Positions 1 to 9,311 of a stretch of 64,000 bases of DNA are shown piece by piece. Made by a program: the position numbers and the translations under genes. Every line of letters starts with the position of its first letter. Positions within the stretch are counted from its first letter, which is position 1. The stretch lies in assembly GCA_022984795.1 (NCBI GenBank), contig JALIHJ010000009.1, forward strand, positions 248,001 through 312,000, written 5' to 3'. This stretch comes from Fabrea salina. Lineage: Eukaryota; Ciliophora; Heterotrichea; Heterotrichida; Fabreidae. A model generated the notes under the pieces. The model had not been told where the DNA came from. It ran no database searches and worked only from the letters and a program-made list of their open reading frames with translations.

Positions 1-975
1 ACTCAGTAGTTTATAAAGAACAACTCCAGCACTAAAAATGTCTACTTGGGAATCGTAAAGTTGACTTCTCAATATTTCGGGGGCAATGTAACCTGCAGAG
101 CCACATCTTATAAACCAATCTTCGGTTATATTACTAGAACTGAACCCGAAGTCTATAAGTGTGAAATCCAAGCTGTTGGGCTTCATCATTATGTTCTCGG
201 GTTTGATGTCCCTGTGGATAATTCCTTTAGAGTGTAGCCAACTAAGTGTTGATAAGAAGCTTTTGATGAAGCAAGCGGCTTGGGGCTCTGTGAATGGGGC
301 TTTTTGAATCCTGGAGAAACAGTCTTCTGAGGAAATAAATTCAGTCACCAAATAAACAAATTCCTTATTTTCATAAACTCTGTGGAGCTTGACTATTCTG
401 GAGTGGTTCAGTTGCCTCAAAGTAAGGATTTCTTGACTTAGTAGTTTAACCTTTTTAAGCTTTTGAAGAGTACTGTGCTTAGAAAAAGCTTTGATGGCAA
501 CACTTGAGGAGTCGTAAAATGACTTTGCGAGGTACACAGTGGAGGTGTAGCCACAGCCTATTTCTTTTTGGAACTCGTAGTCGTTTTCAATGTCTTGGAG
601 AATGCAAACCTTTGCTAAGGCTTCAATCCACTCTTCCAAAACTGCAGCGTTCTTGGTGTAGAAGTCTTGGTGCATACCTTTGCCATATAGTCTGAACCCA
701 AACCTTTCATGGTTTTCCTTGGCTTCTATAAATGGCTCAGCCAACTTAAAGCTGGCTTCACTGTACTTTTTGGGCCTCCCTGTACTGTTAACTAAGTAAA
801 GCTTTGAGGCAGTTAATATAAACTTAGCTTTTTCGAACTCATTTGAAGCAACTGGCAAGTAGAGGTAAGACTCCATAATAGAGCCTTTTCTGATGTCACT
901 TTTTGCTTCTTTGGTTGGCTTTTCCCAGAAGCCATTTTCGGTGCTGGTTTCAAGTTCGAAAAAGACTGATTCCAT
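1..975 (-). CDS. PH-like domain + Ser/Thr kinase (family member 1), 3' end cut by window
   Basis: The reverse strand from ATG at 973-975 reads open to base 1 (325 codons); the rest of the kinase C-lobe lies outside. It starts MESVFF, has the family FW motif near residue 17, a PH-like domain to about residue 125 (EPFIE, RFGFRL, QDFYT, VCILQDIE) and then a kinase. The glycine loop GCGYTS, the VAIK lysine, HRDIKPEN, DFG and the SAGYIAPE activation segment are all present, so it should be catalytically competent. The PH-like domain suggests membrane or lipid recruitment (inferred). The ATG is preceded by TATATAAA. It is divergent from the secreted-protein gene at 1040. The closest relatives in the window are the kinases at 30570 and 5193. 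Confidence 0.85.
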   Translation of the reverse strand, partial: MESVFFELETSTENGFWEKPTKEAKSDIRKGSIMESYLYLPVASNEFEKAKFILTASKLYLVNSTGRPKKYSEASFKLAEPFIEAKENHERFGFRLYGKGMHQDFYTKNAAVLEEWIEALAKVCILQDIENDYEFQKEIGCGYTSTVYLAKSFYDSSSVAIKAFSKHSTLQKLKKVKLLSQEILTLRQLNHSRIVKLHRVYENKEFVYLVTEFISSEDCFSRIQKAPFTEPQAACFIKSFLSTLSWLHSKGIIHRDIKPENIMMKPNSLDFTLIDFGFSSSNITEDWFIRCGSAGYIAPEILRSQLYDSQVDIFSAGVVLYKLLS

Positions 976-1013
976 TTTATATACAGTGTAGATTGCTTTC
1001 TGGTAAATTCAAA

Positions 1014-1028
1014 GGATAAATTTTATCC
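1014..1028. promoter_or_regulatory. 15-nt palindrome in divergent spacer
   Basis: GGATAAATTTTATCC is an inverted repeat with 7-bp arms around one central T. It lies between the divergent starts at 975 and 1040. It could be an operator for a dimeric factor, but no family is recognised and A/T-rich spacers produce such repeats by chance. Confidence 0.25.
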
Positions 1029-1039
1029 GTTTTAGTGTA

Positions 1040-1762
1040 ATGTTAATTTTTTTGGTAATAAGCAGAATCACAAGTGCACTTGAAGCAAGTGGAATCAGTT
1101 TATCGGGCCAAAACCCTTCTCTTTACCTAGACCAGCCAAGCCACCCTGTTAAGCTTTACTTGCACTCAGACAACTTCAACATAGGAAACAACTATGTGTG
1201 GATTCAATACCAAACCCCAGACAACATTTACCTCAACGTCACTGAAATAAAAGGAGGAACTGCCTTAGAAATAAACAATGAATTTACTTTAGACGGGTTT
1301 GCTCAGTGGAGAATGGTAGTTAACGAAGACTTTTCAAACCCCCAAAACTGGTCCAACAACAAGAACTCTGAGTGCGCAGGAATCACTATGCTGGGAGGCT
1401 ACTGCCAGTTTTCCCAAACAGAAGCTTCCAAAACCTTTACAAACTTGCCTCCTCACAAACAACTCAAGATCAAAGCTACCTTCCACTTCATAGATGCCTG
1501 GATAGGAGAAACAGCTTACATGAAGGCAAGCATAGACGGGAAACTTTACTACTTGTGGACAGAAAACTATAAAGCAGGACAAGCCAGCAAAGGAATTAAC
1601 GTGTGCGGAGGACACCACGCTGAAGGAAAGTTTTCTTCGCCCATTGAAGTGACAGTGCCTCACACAGAGTCTCAGTTAGAAGTGGTGTTTGGAGCAAACC
1701 TTGACCAAGACCCCTGTGACGAGAGTTGGGGAGTTTCTGCTTTTATGGTTTACGTAAGGTAA
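1040..1762 (+). CDS. Putative secreted protein, function unknown
   Basis: 240 residues. The first 16 or so (MLIFLVISRITSA) look like a short signal peptide. The body has several possible N-glycosylation sites and paired cysteines (Cys near 112/121 and later CGG and DPC), which suits an extracellular or lumenal beta-rich fold. A central block rich in aromatics (FHFIDAW, SIDGKLYYLW) resembles repeated extracellular modules seen in ciliate surface proteins, but I cannot name the family. It is convergent with the TPR gene, with 21 bp between stops. Role not assigned. Confidence 0.6.
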   Translation: MLIFLVISRITSALEASGISLSGQNPSLYLDQPSHPVKLYLHSDNFNIGNNYVWIQYQTPDNIYLNVTEIKGGTALEINNEFTLDGFAQWRMVVNEDFSNPQNWSNNKNSECAGITMLGGYCQFSQTEASKTFTNLPPHKQLKIKATFHFIDAWIGETAYMKASIDGKLYYLWTENYKAGQASKGINVCGGHHAEGKFSSPIEVTVPHTESQLEVVFGANLDQDPCDESWGVSAFMVYVR

Positions 1763-1783
1763 TATAATAAGTAGTTAACTATT

Positions 1784-2719
1784 TTACTGAGGGTCAGGGT
1801 TGTCTTGGAAGTCAAAGTCGTCTTCAGATTCGACTTTTTTGCCGTTGTTTCTGCTGGGTCTGGACTTTTTGGCCTCAGAGCTCTTGAGCTTGTACTTGCT
1901 TTTCTTCTTTTCGAACTGAGGACGTTCTTCGTCGCTGAAGTTCTGTTTTTGGGGACTTTTGATGATATTTGAAATCTTACTGCCAGTGCTTTTGTGGACA
2001 ACTCGTTTTTTCTTTTTCTTCAAAGTGAGTTCAAAGTCCTTAGAAGCCTTTTGGTAAGCAGAACTTACGTTTTCCACTACAGGGTTTGCTTGAGTAACGT
2101 GCTGAGCAGCGAAGTCAGCAGCTTTTTTGTAAAAACTCAGAGACTCTTCTGTTCTTTTGAGGTACTCAAACTCCACAGCTAAGTTGTGGTAAGCAATAGA
2201 AAGCAAAGAAGCAGTTTCTTCAGTGTCGTCTTTGGAAAGCATAAACATTTCTTGCAACAGAATCACAGCCATCATAGCGTGTTCTGCAGCCTTTTCGTGT
2301 TTTTTTATCTGAGACAACACAGCACACAGGTTCAAGTGGGTGTTAGGGTTTCCGCTTTCAAGAGCTAAAGCTCTGTTAAGGTAGTTCATGGAAATTCTAG
2401 CTTTGCCTACTTTTCTGTAGTAACAAGCGTAGTTGTTGAAAGTGATGGTTTTAGCGTGTTCGTCACGTTCACAAAGCATTTCAGCTCTTTTCAAAAGGTC
2501 AAAAGCCAGCTGACTTTGGTCTTTTTGCAAGTACTGAGTGGCGAGTATGTTGCACAGTTCACACAACTGCCTGTAACTGTGCTTGACCTGAGAAGAGTCT
2601 TCTTCAAAGTGTTCTTTTCTCACAGAAAGGGCTTCTTCAACTACTTGCAAAGCTTGTACGTAGTTGCCTTCTTTCTTAAGTTTCTCAGCTTGTTCGTCTA
2701 GTCGTTTAATCTCTTCCAT
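1784..2719 (-). CDS. TPR-repeat protein with basic C-terminal tail
   Basis: 311 residues. Tetratricopeptide-type helical pairs run from residue 1 to about 215 (for example the stretches around YVQALQVVEEAL, ARISMNYLNRALAL and ESLSFYKKAADF). A Lys/Ser-rich, probably disordered tail with KKKKKR runs to an acidic end. TPR arrays bind partner peptides; the basic tail could be a nuclear signal (inferred). It is divergent from NOG1, with 41 bp between start codons. It could be an axonemal or chaperone-linked TPR protein; the sequence does not decide. Confidence 0.7.
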   Translation of the reverse strand: MEEIKRLDEQAEKLKKEGNYVQALQVVEEALSVRKEHFEEDSSQVKHSYRQLCELCNILATQYLQKDQSQLAFDLLKRAEMLCERDEHAKTITFNNYACYYRKVGKARISMNYLNRALALESGNPNTHLNLCAVLSQIKKHEKAAEHAMMAVILLQEMFMLSKDDTEETASLLSIAYHNLAVEFEYLKRTEESLSFYKKAADFAAQHVTQANPVVENVSSAYQKASKDFELTLKKKKKRVVHKSTGSKISNIIKSPQKQNFSDEERPQFEKKKSKYKLKSSEAKKSRPSRNNGKKVESEDDFDFQDNPDPQ

Positions 2720-2760
2720 TTCAAATGCGTGATAAGTGGTTCTGATAAAATAAAAAAGGG

Positions 2761-4620
2761 ATGAACTACAACTTCAAAGCCATTCCTGCAGTCCAACCTG
2801 CTAGTGACCTCATCGACATCATTCTCTCTAAAACTCAGAGAAAAACACCCACTGAAATCCACCACCAAATGCAAATTTCTCGCATCCGCAAGTTTTACAT
2901 GCGCAAAGTCAAGTTCACACAACAAACCATCGAAGAAAAACTAGGCGACCTCCTTGAAAAGTTCCCTAAGCTGGATGACATCCATCCTTTCTACGCAGAC
3001 TTAATGAATGTACTATACGACAAAGACCACTACAAGCTTGCTTTGGGACATATCAACAAAGCCAAGCAGCTAGTGGAAAACGTAGCTAAGGACTACGTAA
3101 GGATGCTTAAGTACGCTGACTCTCTTTACAGAGCCAAAACAGTCAAGCGAGCAGCTTTAGGCCGCATGTGCACCATCCTTAAAAAACTAGATGGTTCCCT
3201 CAAGTACTTAGAAGAGGTCCGCAAGCACCTAGCAAGGCTTCCAAGCATTGACCCCCACACACGCAGCATCATAATCACAGGCTACCCCAACGTAGGAAAG
3301 TCTTCTTTTATGAACCACGTAACTAGAGCTAACGTTGAAGTCCAGGACTACGCATTTACTACCAAGAGTCTATACGTAGGACACACTGACTACGACTTAA
3401 TGCCTTGGCAAGTAATTGACACACCTGGACTGCTCGACCGTCCCTTGGAAGAACGCAACACTGTTGAAATGCAAGCTATTACTGCTTTGGCCCACCTTAA
3501 CGCGTGTGTTTTGTTCTTCATTGACGTTTCTGAGAAGTGCGGGTACACTGTAGACCAGCAAATTAAGCTTTTTGAAAGTGTGCAAGCGTTGTTCACCAAC
3601 AAGCCTTTAGGCATTATAATTACCAAAACTGACCTTAAGCCTTGGGAAGCACTTTTACCTGAGTACCAACAAAGAATCCAACAAATTGCTCAGGAATTCA
3701 AAGCTTTTTTGACCTTTATATCCAACGCTAACTTGCAAGGAGTTATGGAGTGCAGGAACCAAGCCTGCGAGCAACTCAAAGCTTTCCGCCAACAAGTCAA
3801 AACTAAAAAGGCCACTCTTTACTCACGTCCCCAACCCTACGTAGCCAAGCCTTCACAAACCCGTCCTTTGAACATCCCAACTTCAGTCATAACTGAGATC
3901 CAAACTGGGGAAAAAACCCACACTAACCCTTCAGTCAAAGAAATCCAGGAAACCCAAGGAGGATCAGGAGTATTTTCGGTTCCAGTCCAAGAGCACTACA
4001 CAGAACTTGAAAACGAAGAATGGCGCTGGGACGCTATGCCTGAACTCTTCGAAGGCAAAAACATCCTAGACTTCGTGGACCCTGAGATCCTAGAGAAACT
4101 AGAAGAACTCGAAAAAGAAGAAGAAGTCATCAAGGACTCCCACGTTCCCCTGGACTACGACGCCTACAAAGACATGCACGACATCAGACGGAAAATCTTT
4201 TTGAAGAAAAGAAGAATCCAACAAGAAAGCATGATGAGAAAAGGAACTTTCAAACCCAAACGCAAAGACTGGAAAGAAGTCGAAGAAGGCCTTGAAGAAG
4301 CTGGAATCGACCCTAGTTTGGTCAAACACAACATTGGCAAGAAAAGAAAACGCGAACCTTCTCCTGAAGTCACTACTAACGTAGAAGACTACATGGAAGT
4401 CGAAGAAGACCCCTCAGCACTCAAAAAGAAGTTCAAAGCTAAAAACAAACAAATAATCGCCAAAACCAGAAAACCTGGAGCCAAAAAACCCCAGCCTGCT
4501 AAAAGAGAACTCAAAGCTGCTGAGTTGGCCATGGAAAGGAAAGCTAAAGGAACCCAACCCAAGTACATCAAGCACCTTAACACAGGCAAAAGAGGCATTG
4601 GTAAAACCCAAAGACGCTAA
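2761..4620 (+). CDS. NOG1: NOG1 nucleolar GTP-binding protein (GTPBP4 family)
   Basis: 619 residues, close to the usual length of the family. It has the N-terminal helical NOG1 domain (starting MNYNFKAIP), then a TRAFAC GTPase with G1 GYPNVGKSS (about residue 179), G3 DTPGLLD (about 220) and G4 TKTD (about 287). The C-terminal half is acidic then Lys/Arg-rich, typical of NOG1. In eukaryotes NOG1 is a nucleolar GTPase needed for 60S ribosomal subunit assembly. All motifs are intact. It is convergent with a small basic gene, 13 bp between stops. Confidence 0.95.
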   Translation: MNYNFKAIPAVQPASDLIDIILSKTQRKTPTEIHHQMQISRIRKFYMRKVKFTQQTIEEKLGDLLEKFPKLDDIHPFYADLMNVLYDKDHYKLALGHINKAKQLVENVAKDYVRMLKYADSLYRAKTVKRAALGRMCTILKKLDGSLKYLEEVRKHLARLPSIDPHTRSIIITGYPNVGKSSFMNHVTRANVEVQDYAFTTKSLYVGHTDYDLMPWQVIDTPGLLDRPLEERNTVEMQAITALAHLNACVLFFIDVSEKCGYTVDQQIKLFESVQALFTNKPLGIIITKTDLKPWEALLPEYQQRIQQIAQEFKAFLTFISNANLQGVMECRNQACEQLKAFRQQVKTKKATLYSRPQPYVAKPSQTRPLNIPTSVITEIQTGEKTHTNPSVKEIQETQGGSGVFSVPVQEHYTELENEEWRWDAMPELFEGKNILDFVDPEILEKLEELEKEEEVIKDSHVPLDYDAYKDMHDIRRKIFLKKRRIQQESMMRKGTFKPKRKDWKEVEEGLEEAGIDPSLVKHNIGKKRKREPSPEVTTNVEDYMEVEEDPSALKKKFKAKNKQIIAKTRKPGAKKPQPAKRELKAAELAMERKAKGTQPKYIKHLNTGKRGIGKTQRR

Positions 4621-4633
4621 TTTAATTAAAAGG

Positions 4634-4885
4634 TTAGTTATCACGCTTAGTTCCTGGCTTCTTGCCACCTGCTGTCTTCACAAACCGAGGGTCAACTTTG
4701 ACGCAGGCTAGGGCTTCGTTGAATTTAAGGACTCTTGCTGCCATCTCTCTTTCGATGTTTTTGTTGATGTTTTTACTTGCCATGGTACTGCGGTCTGCTT
4801 TCTTGACTTGTTTCTTGCCTGGTTTGTTTTTGGTTTTTGTGTGGCTGGGTTTGGACTTTGTGTTCCTTTTTAGTTGTTTTTGCAT
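4634..4885 (-). CDS. Small Lys-rich protein, possibly UPF0390/DUF2462-like
   Basis: 83 residues, very basic, starting MQKQLKRNTKSKP. The middle (NINKNIEREMAARVLKF) resembles the short helical core of the UPF0390/DUF2462 family of small nucleolar or ribosome-associated proteins. That match is by eye and weak. Being back to back with NOG1 would suit a ribosome-biogenesis role, but this is inference. The start lies just downstream of TATATAAG and TTACAAT sequence. Confidence 0.5.
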   Translation of the reverse strand: MQKQLKRNTKSKPSHTKTKNKPGKKQVKKADRSTMASKNINKNIEREMAARVLKFNEALACVKVDPRFVKTAGGKKPGTKRDN

Positions 4886-5192
4886 ATTGTAATGTTTATT
4901 ATTTACTGCTTATATAAGTCTTTGGGTGCCTGGAATTCCTCTTCATCTAGATCAAGTCAGCGAAGTTTTTCATGGTGTTATCAACTTTTCCCATGCTAGC
5001 GTTTACTTAGTGTATTATGAGTTCATCTACTAGATGGGCAGTCATTGATCATGTAAAAAGGATACCGGGACCATCCAGAATGATTGCTGAGTTAATATCA
5101 AACTAATGAGAACATTCAGAATTTGATTTTATTTATATTAATTAAGAAGTACCGATAAATTCCAAACTTCATATTTAGTTCAATTTTAGTAA
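4886..5192. other. Long spacer for this genome, no gene seen
   Basis: About 307 bp between the divergent starts at 4885 and 5193. I see no open frame of note, no tRNA B box and no clear C/D or H/ACA box arrangement. The part next to the kinase is A/T-rich (ATTTATATTAATTAAG), while 4920-5090 is less A/T-rich. It could hold promoters or a small RNA; nothing more can be supported. Confidence 0.3.
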
Positions 5193-6464
5193 ATGATATC
5201 TGTGTTTGGCTTAGCTGACGAAAAAACAAACAACTCAAAAGAATTTTGGTCTCCGGTGTTTAGGAAGCCCCAAAATCAAATAAAAGCTAGGACCGTACTT
5301 AAGTCTTCGTTTTACATTGAATCGCCAAACTCACCATCGAAAAAGAAAACTTTGTGCTTAGTCTCAAATGCTCTTTACAGATTAGATTCACAAAAGAAAC
5401 CAAAGTACGTCTGCCTTGTACAGTGGAAAGTACTTGAAGTCCTAGGAAACTCTGGGTTTCGCCTGGGAAACCAAAAAAGCCGCCAAGACTTTTACACCCA
5501 AAAGCCCAAAAAGTTCAAAGACTGGGTAGAAGCTTTGTCGAAAGTATGTATTCTAAGAGACATCAAAGCTGACTTCCAGATTCTTGGGCTTTTAGGAGAA
5601 GGTAGTTCCTCTAATGTTTACTTGGCTAAGAGCATCAAGGACTCTAAAAACTATGCCATCAAATCGGTTCCTAAAAGTCAACTAAAAGATCAAGGAGCTC
5701 TAGAAAGAGTTTTTTCTGAGGTAAGAGTTATGAAGCTACTGAACCACAGCAGTTTCATTAAACTCCACTACACGTATGAAAGTCGCAAAAGCATAGAGCT
5801 AGTCCTTGAGTATGCTTCTGAAGGCGACTGCTTTGAAAGGGTTCTGACTCAAGGAGCCTTTTCTGAAGAAGATTCTGCTAAAATAATCCGTCAGGTTTTA
5901 AAAGGACTCGAAGTCATGCACTTGAAAGGGTGGATTCACAGAGACATCAAACTTGAAAACATACTGCTTGTATCTGGTGATGTCAAAATAGCTGATTTCG
6001 GCCTGACTTGCAGAAAAACATTCAAAAAGGGCAAATGTGGATCAGCAGGGTTCATAGCTCCCGAAGTTCTCAAAGGCAAAAACTACAGCAGTAAAGTTGA
6101 CATATTCAGTGCAGGAATAGTACTTTATACCCTTTTAAGCGGAAGAGCTGCTTTTTTTGGTCATACTGTAAGTGAGATCCTAGAAAAAAACTTGGAGTGC
6201 AAGATAGAACTCTCCGGAGAGTGCTGGACGAACGTGTCTAGTCTGGCTAAGGACATGGTGAAACAAATGACTGCAAAGAATCCCATTAAAAGACCGACAG
6301 CTTTCCAAGCTTTGAGGCATCCTTGGTTGAAGTTAAATTGCACTGTTTTCGAAAGGTCTAGTACTTTGTCCAGTCCCAAAAGGCTAATTTCCAAGCCCAC
6401 TCAGAAGAGATTAACATACTTCAGTCCCAGGTATACTAAACCTACTCCGATTTTCCATTGTTAA
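5193..6464 (+). CDS. PH-like domain + Ser/Thr kinase (family member 2)
   Basis: 423 residues. The N-terminal PH-like domain (to about 125; SSFYIES, LYRLDS, GFRLGN, QDFYT, VCILRDIK) precedes a CAMK-like kinase with GEGSSS glycine loop, YAIK lysine, HRDIKLEN, DFG and the activation segment CGSAGFIAPE. The C-lobe ends NPIKRPTA...HPWLK. A 45-residue Ser/Lys/Pro-rich tail follows. All catalytic residues are present, so it is probably active. The start MISVF fits the family's M-x-S-[IVL]-F opening. A LINE copy sits just after the stop, and its target-site duplication overlaps the TAA. Confidence 0.9.
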   Translation: MISVFGLADEKTNNSKEFWSPVFRKPQNQIKARTVLKSSFYIESPNSPSKKKTLCLVSNALYRLDSQKKPKYVCLVQWKVLEVLGNSGFRLGNQKSRQDFYTQKPKKFKDWVEALSKVCILRDIKADFQILGLLGEGSSSNVYLAKSIKDSKNYAIKSVPKSQLKDQGALERVFSEVRVMKLLNHSSFIKLHYTYESRKSIELVLEYASEGDCFERVLTQGAFSEEDSAKIIRQVLKGLEVMHLKGWIHRDIKLENILLVSGDVKIADFGLTCRKTFKKGKCGSAGFIAPEVLKGKNYSSKVDIFSAGIVLYTLLSGRAAFFGHTVSEILEKNLECKIELSGECWTNVSSLAKDMVKQMTAKNPIKRPTAFQALRHPWLKLNCTVFERSSTLSSPKRLISKPTQKRLTYFSPRYTKPTPIFHC

Positions 6465-6476
6465 TTGTAATTATCT
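6463..6476 (+). repeat. Target-site duplication, left copy (LINE copy A)
   Basis: AATTGTAATTATCT is repeated exactly at 6773-6786 and flanks the LINE fragment. It overlaps the last two bases of the kinase stop codon. Confidence 0.85.
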
Positions 6477-6772
6477 AATCTACCACTTAGTACTAGAATC
6501 GGACAAACTAGCAGAAGAAAGAAACAACTAACAGCAAAACAAAAACAAAAATTAGACAGAGAAATCAAGAACTACGTTAACATCATCATTAAGACCAGAA
6601 GAACCCCACAAGAAGAAACAGAACAAGAAAAAGAAGCAACAACACCCCCAACTCAAGAAGAAACGCGAAAAAGGAAAAGAACCGAAGACCAAAAATCAAC
6701 GAAAAGACACAAGAAAAACCCACCCAGCAGAGGCCTAGGCGGCTTGAACTAGCTCAAATAAATAAGTAAATA
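6477..6772 (+). mobile_element. 5'-truncated LINE, copy A of family 1
   Basis: 296 bp holding only the 3' end of a non-LTR retrotransposon. The sequence aligns with the 3' part of copy B (9312-10016), starting at the YHL.LESDKL segment. The encoded tail is Lys/Arg-rich, ends SRGLGGLN, and is followed by an A/T tail of TAAA-like repeats. Compared with copy B it has one missing base after the codons for EERN plus many substitutions, so it is a dead and older copy. The 14-bp target-site duplication shows insertion by target-primed reverse transcription between two convergent kinase genes. Confidence 0.85.
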
Positions 6773-6786
6773 AATTGTAATTATCT
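6773..6786 (+). repeat. Target-site duplication, right copy (LINE copy A)
   Basis: Exact repeat of 6463-6476, lying directly after the TAAA-rich tail. Confidence 0.85.
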
Positions 6787-6806
6787 TTACTAAGTATTGT
6801 ACTAGT

Positions 6807-8024
6807 TTACGGATGAATTTCTAAAAACTCACTAGTGAAGTGGTTGGTTTGGTTGAACTTAGCAATCCAAGGATGCAAAACAGCTTCAGAAGCAGAAATC
6901 CTTTTTTGGGGGTTTGCTTCTATGAGTTTGGACATCAAGTCCTTTGCTTCTTCAGAGATGTTTAAGCACTTCAAGCTTGGGAACTCTAGTTTGCACTTCT
7001 TGTTGTTTTTAAGGACTTGTTTAGTCCCAGAGCCCGAGAAAGGAAGCATCCTGTATAGCATGGCATAAAGCATAACTCCGGCGCTGAACATGTCCACCTT
7101 AGTTCCGTATACTTCTTTATGAAGCATCTCTGGAGCCAAGTACCCAGGAGACCCACAAGTTGGCTTTTGGGTTTCGTCAACGTCTGTGCAAGCCAAGCCC
7201 AAGTCTATAAGTTTGACTTCTAGGTTTTTCCCCAGAAGCACGTTTTCTAGCTTGATGTCCCTGTGAACTACGTTTTCTGAGTGCAAGTAGTGCAAAGTCC
7301 CCAGTAGTTTCTTCATGACTTTTGCTGCTTTTTCTTCAGAAAAGTTTCCTTCCTCCGAAATGAGTGTGCAAAGGTTTTTGTGCTTAAAATAGTCCTGAAC
7401 TAAGTAAATTTTGTTACTGGACTCGTAAACTCTGTGGAGTTTGGGCACGTTAGGGTGATCCAGGACTCTCATGGCTTGGATTTCTTGAGCTAGGTGTTCA
7501 AGGCCGCTTTCAGTTTTTAATAGTCTTTCTTTTTTGATGCACTTGACTGCGAATTTTTGGTTAGATTTCAGTGCTTTGGCAAGAAAAACCTCACTGTAGT
7601 TGCCTTCACCTATTTTCTTGATCTTTCTGTACTCCGATTTAAACCCGGTAAGAATGCATATTTTGCGGATATTTTTGAGCCATATTTTAAGGGTCCTGTA
7701 GCTTCTAGTGTAAAAGTCTTGTAATACACTGCCACTTGAAACTCTGAAGCCGTAAAAGCCTTCAGGAAGTTCTTCTAGTTGCTCAACGGTCTTCCAAGCC
7801 AACCCGCTGTACTTAACGGGAATTAAGCTTTTGCTGACCAGAAAAATTCCTTTTGAGGTAAGAATGTATTTTTGCTTCTTGTAAGTACTTTCAGGTCGGG
7901 GAATGTAAAAACTAGATTCTAGTACTGCGGACTCAACTTGGGAATACTCTGGGTTTTTCAAGTCTTCCCAGAAGCACTCCTCCTTTTTTTCGGAGCAGTA
8001 GTAATGTACCAACATTGATTCCAT
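6807..8024 (-). CDS. PH-like domain + Ser/Thr kinase (family member 3)
   Basis: 405 residues, starting MESMLVHYY, with FW at about 18-19. The PH-like domain (SSFYIPR, FYGFRV, QDFYTRS, ICILTGFK) is followed by a kinase with GEGNYS loop, FAVK lysine, HRDIKLEN, DLG in place of DFG (a tolerated change that keeps the metal-binding Asp), CGSPGYLAPE and HPWIAKF. It looks active. It is the downstream member of a same-strand pair with the kinase at 8083 (58 bp between them), and the two share many blocks, consistent with tandem duplication. Confidence 0.9.
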   Translation of the reverse strand: MESMLVHYYCSEKKEECFWEDLKNPEYSQVESAVLESSFYIPRPESTYKKQKYILTSKGIFLVSKSLIPVKYSGLAWKTVEQLEELPEGFYGFRVSSGSVLQDFYTRSYRTLKIWLKNIRKICILTGFKSEYRKIKKIGEGNYSEVFLAKALKSNQKFAVKCIKKERLLKTESGLEHLAQEIQAMRVLDHPNVPKLHRVYESSNKIYLVQDYFKHKNLCTLISEEGNFSEEKAAKVMKKLLGTLHYLHSENVVHRDIKLENVLLGKNLEVKLIDLGLACTDVDETQKPTCGSPGYLAPEMLHKEVYGTKVDMFSAGVMLYAMLYRMLPFSGSGTKQVLKNNKKCKLEFPSLKCLNISEEAKDLMSKLIEANPQKRISASEAVLHPWIAKFNQTNHFTSEFLEIHP

Positions 8025-8082
8025 ATTAAACTTTATAAACTATTGTATTATTGTACTTAAAAATTTACTTCTAAAGTAGAGT

Positions 8083-9252
8083 CTAGTGCTGTCTTCTAAA
8101 CTTTTTTATCCATGGGTGAGTAATTGCATCGCTCGCGTTTGGTCTTCTACTAGGATCTGCTCGCAAAAGCTTTTTTAGTAAGTCTATAGCTTCCTCGGAT
8201 ACTTGATTTCTGGGAAACTTAACTTTGCACTCTTCATTTCGAGTCAGAACTTCTTTAATGCCGTTAGAACTGAAAGGAAGTTCTCCAAAGAGCATAGCGA
8301 AAAGTACCACGCCTGCACTAAAAAGGTCAACCTTAGAGTTGTAAGCTTGACCTCTAAGGATTTCAGGAGCTACGTAGCCAGGAGTTCCGCACTTAGTGGT
8401 GCTTCCTTGATTGATGTTAGGAAAAGCCAGGCCAAAATCGATCAATTTAACCTTTGAGTCGTCATCTACCATCAAGTTCTCTAGTTTCACATCTCTGTGA
8501 GCGATTCCTTGAGAGTGGATGTAGTCGAGTGTCGCCAGTAACTCTTTCATTACTTTTGCTGCTTTTTCTTCTGAGAGCACTCCGTCTCTGTTCAGTTTCT
8601 GAGTTAAGTCTTTACAGTCAATGTATTCAAAAACTAAGTATACTCTCCTTCTTGACTCGTAAACCTTAAGCAGCTTGGCAACGTTAGGGTGTTCAATAGC
8701 CCGTCCGACAGTTATCTCATTTATGAGATTCCTTATGTCTTTTGGCGAGTCAAAGCTGCTCTTTTCAATGCACTTTACTGCATAAAGACCTGACTGGAAG
8801 ATGCCTTCAGCAAGGTAGACTGTTCCAAAGCTGCCACTATTGAGTTCTTCAATGAACCTGTAGTCAAGCTCAATCTGATTAAAAAGAGAAACTTTTTCTA
8901 ACGCAGTAATCCACCTTTCTAAAAGGTTTTGGTCCTCAGCGTAGAAGTCCTGGAAGACTGCGTCAGTAAATATTCTGAAGCCAAAGCGTTCTTCAAGGGA
9001 GTTAGACTCTTGGAAGGGCTCAGTGAACTTGCAAAACAAGCCACTCATTTTTTTGGGGTTGCCTGAGTGGTCCAAAAGGTATATGTTGTGGGGATCCAAG
9101 CAAAATTTTAGTTTTTTTAGTGTACCGTCTGACTTAGGAATGAAGAGATGCGATTCTATAAGTTTGGGCTTTACAAGATTTGACCCGTCACAATCATTCC
9201 AGAATCTTTGGGAGGAGTTTTCATTAGATGAGGTCTTAAATATTGATTCCAT
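8083..9252 (-). CDS. PH-like domain + Ser/Thr kinase (family member 4)
   Basis: 389 residues, starting MESIFKTSSNENSS. PH-like domain with SHLFIP, RFGFRIF, QDFYAED. In the kinase the glycine loop begins NSGSFG, so the first glycine is replaced by Asn while the second is kept. YAVK, HRDVKLEN, DFG, CGTPGYVAPE and HPWIKKF are intact, so activity is likely. Upstream of the ATG is ATTATAATTA. The LINE copy B insertion lies about 60 bp upstream of the start codon and may have displaced upstream regulatory sequence. Confidence 0.9.
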   Translation of the reverse strand: MESIFKTSSNENSSQRFWNDCDGSNLVKPKLIESHLFIPKSDGTLKKLKFCLDPHNIYLLDHSGNPKKMSGLFCKFTEPFQESNSLEERFGFRIFTDAVFQDFYAEDQNLLERWITALEKVSLFNQIELDYRFIEELNSGSFGTVYLAEGIFQSGLYAVKCIEKSSFDSPKDIRNLINEITVGRAIEHPNVAKLLKVYESRRRVYLVFEYIDCKDLTQKLNRDGVLSEEKAAKVMKELLATLDYIHSQGIAHRDVKLENLMVDDDSKVKLIDFGLAFPNINQGSTTKCGTPGYVAPEILRGQAYNSKVDLFSAGVVLFAMLFGELPFSSNGIKEVLTRNEECKVKFPRNQVSEEAIDLLKKLLRADPSRRPNASDAITHPWIKKFRRQH

Positions 9253-9294
9253 TAATTATAATTTGCGTTCCAAAAAGCCTTTAAAATTTTAGTT

Positions 9295-9311
9295 TAAAAA
9301 CAGTGAAAACC
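9295..9311 (+). repeat. Target-site duplication, left copy (LINE copy B)
   Basis: TAAAAACAGTGAAAACC is repeated exactly at 10017-10033. The first one or two bases could belong to the element's TAAA tail on the right side, so the duplication is 15-17 bp. Confidence 0.9.
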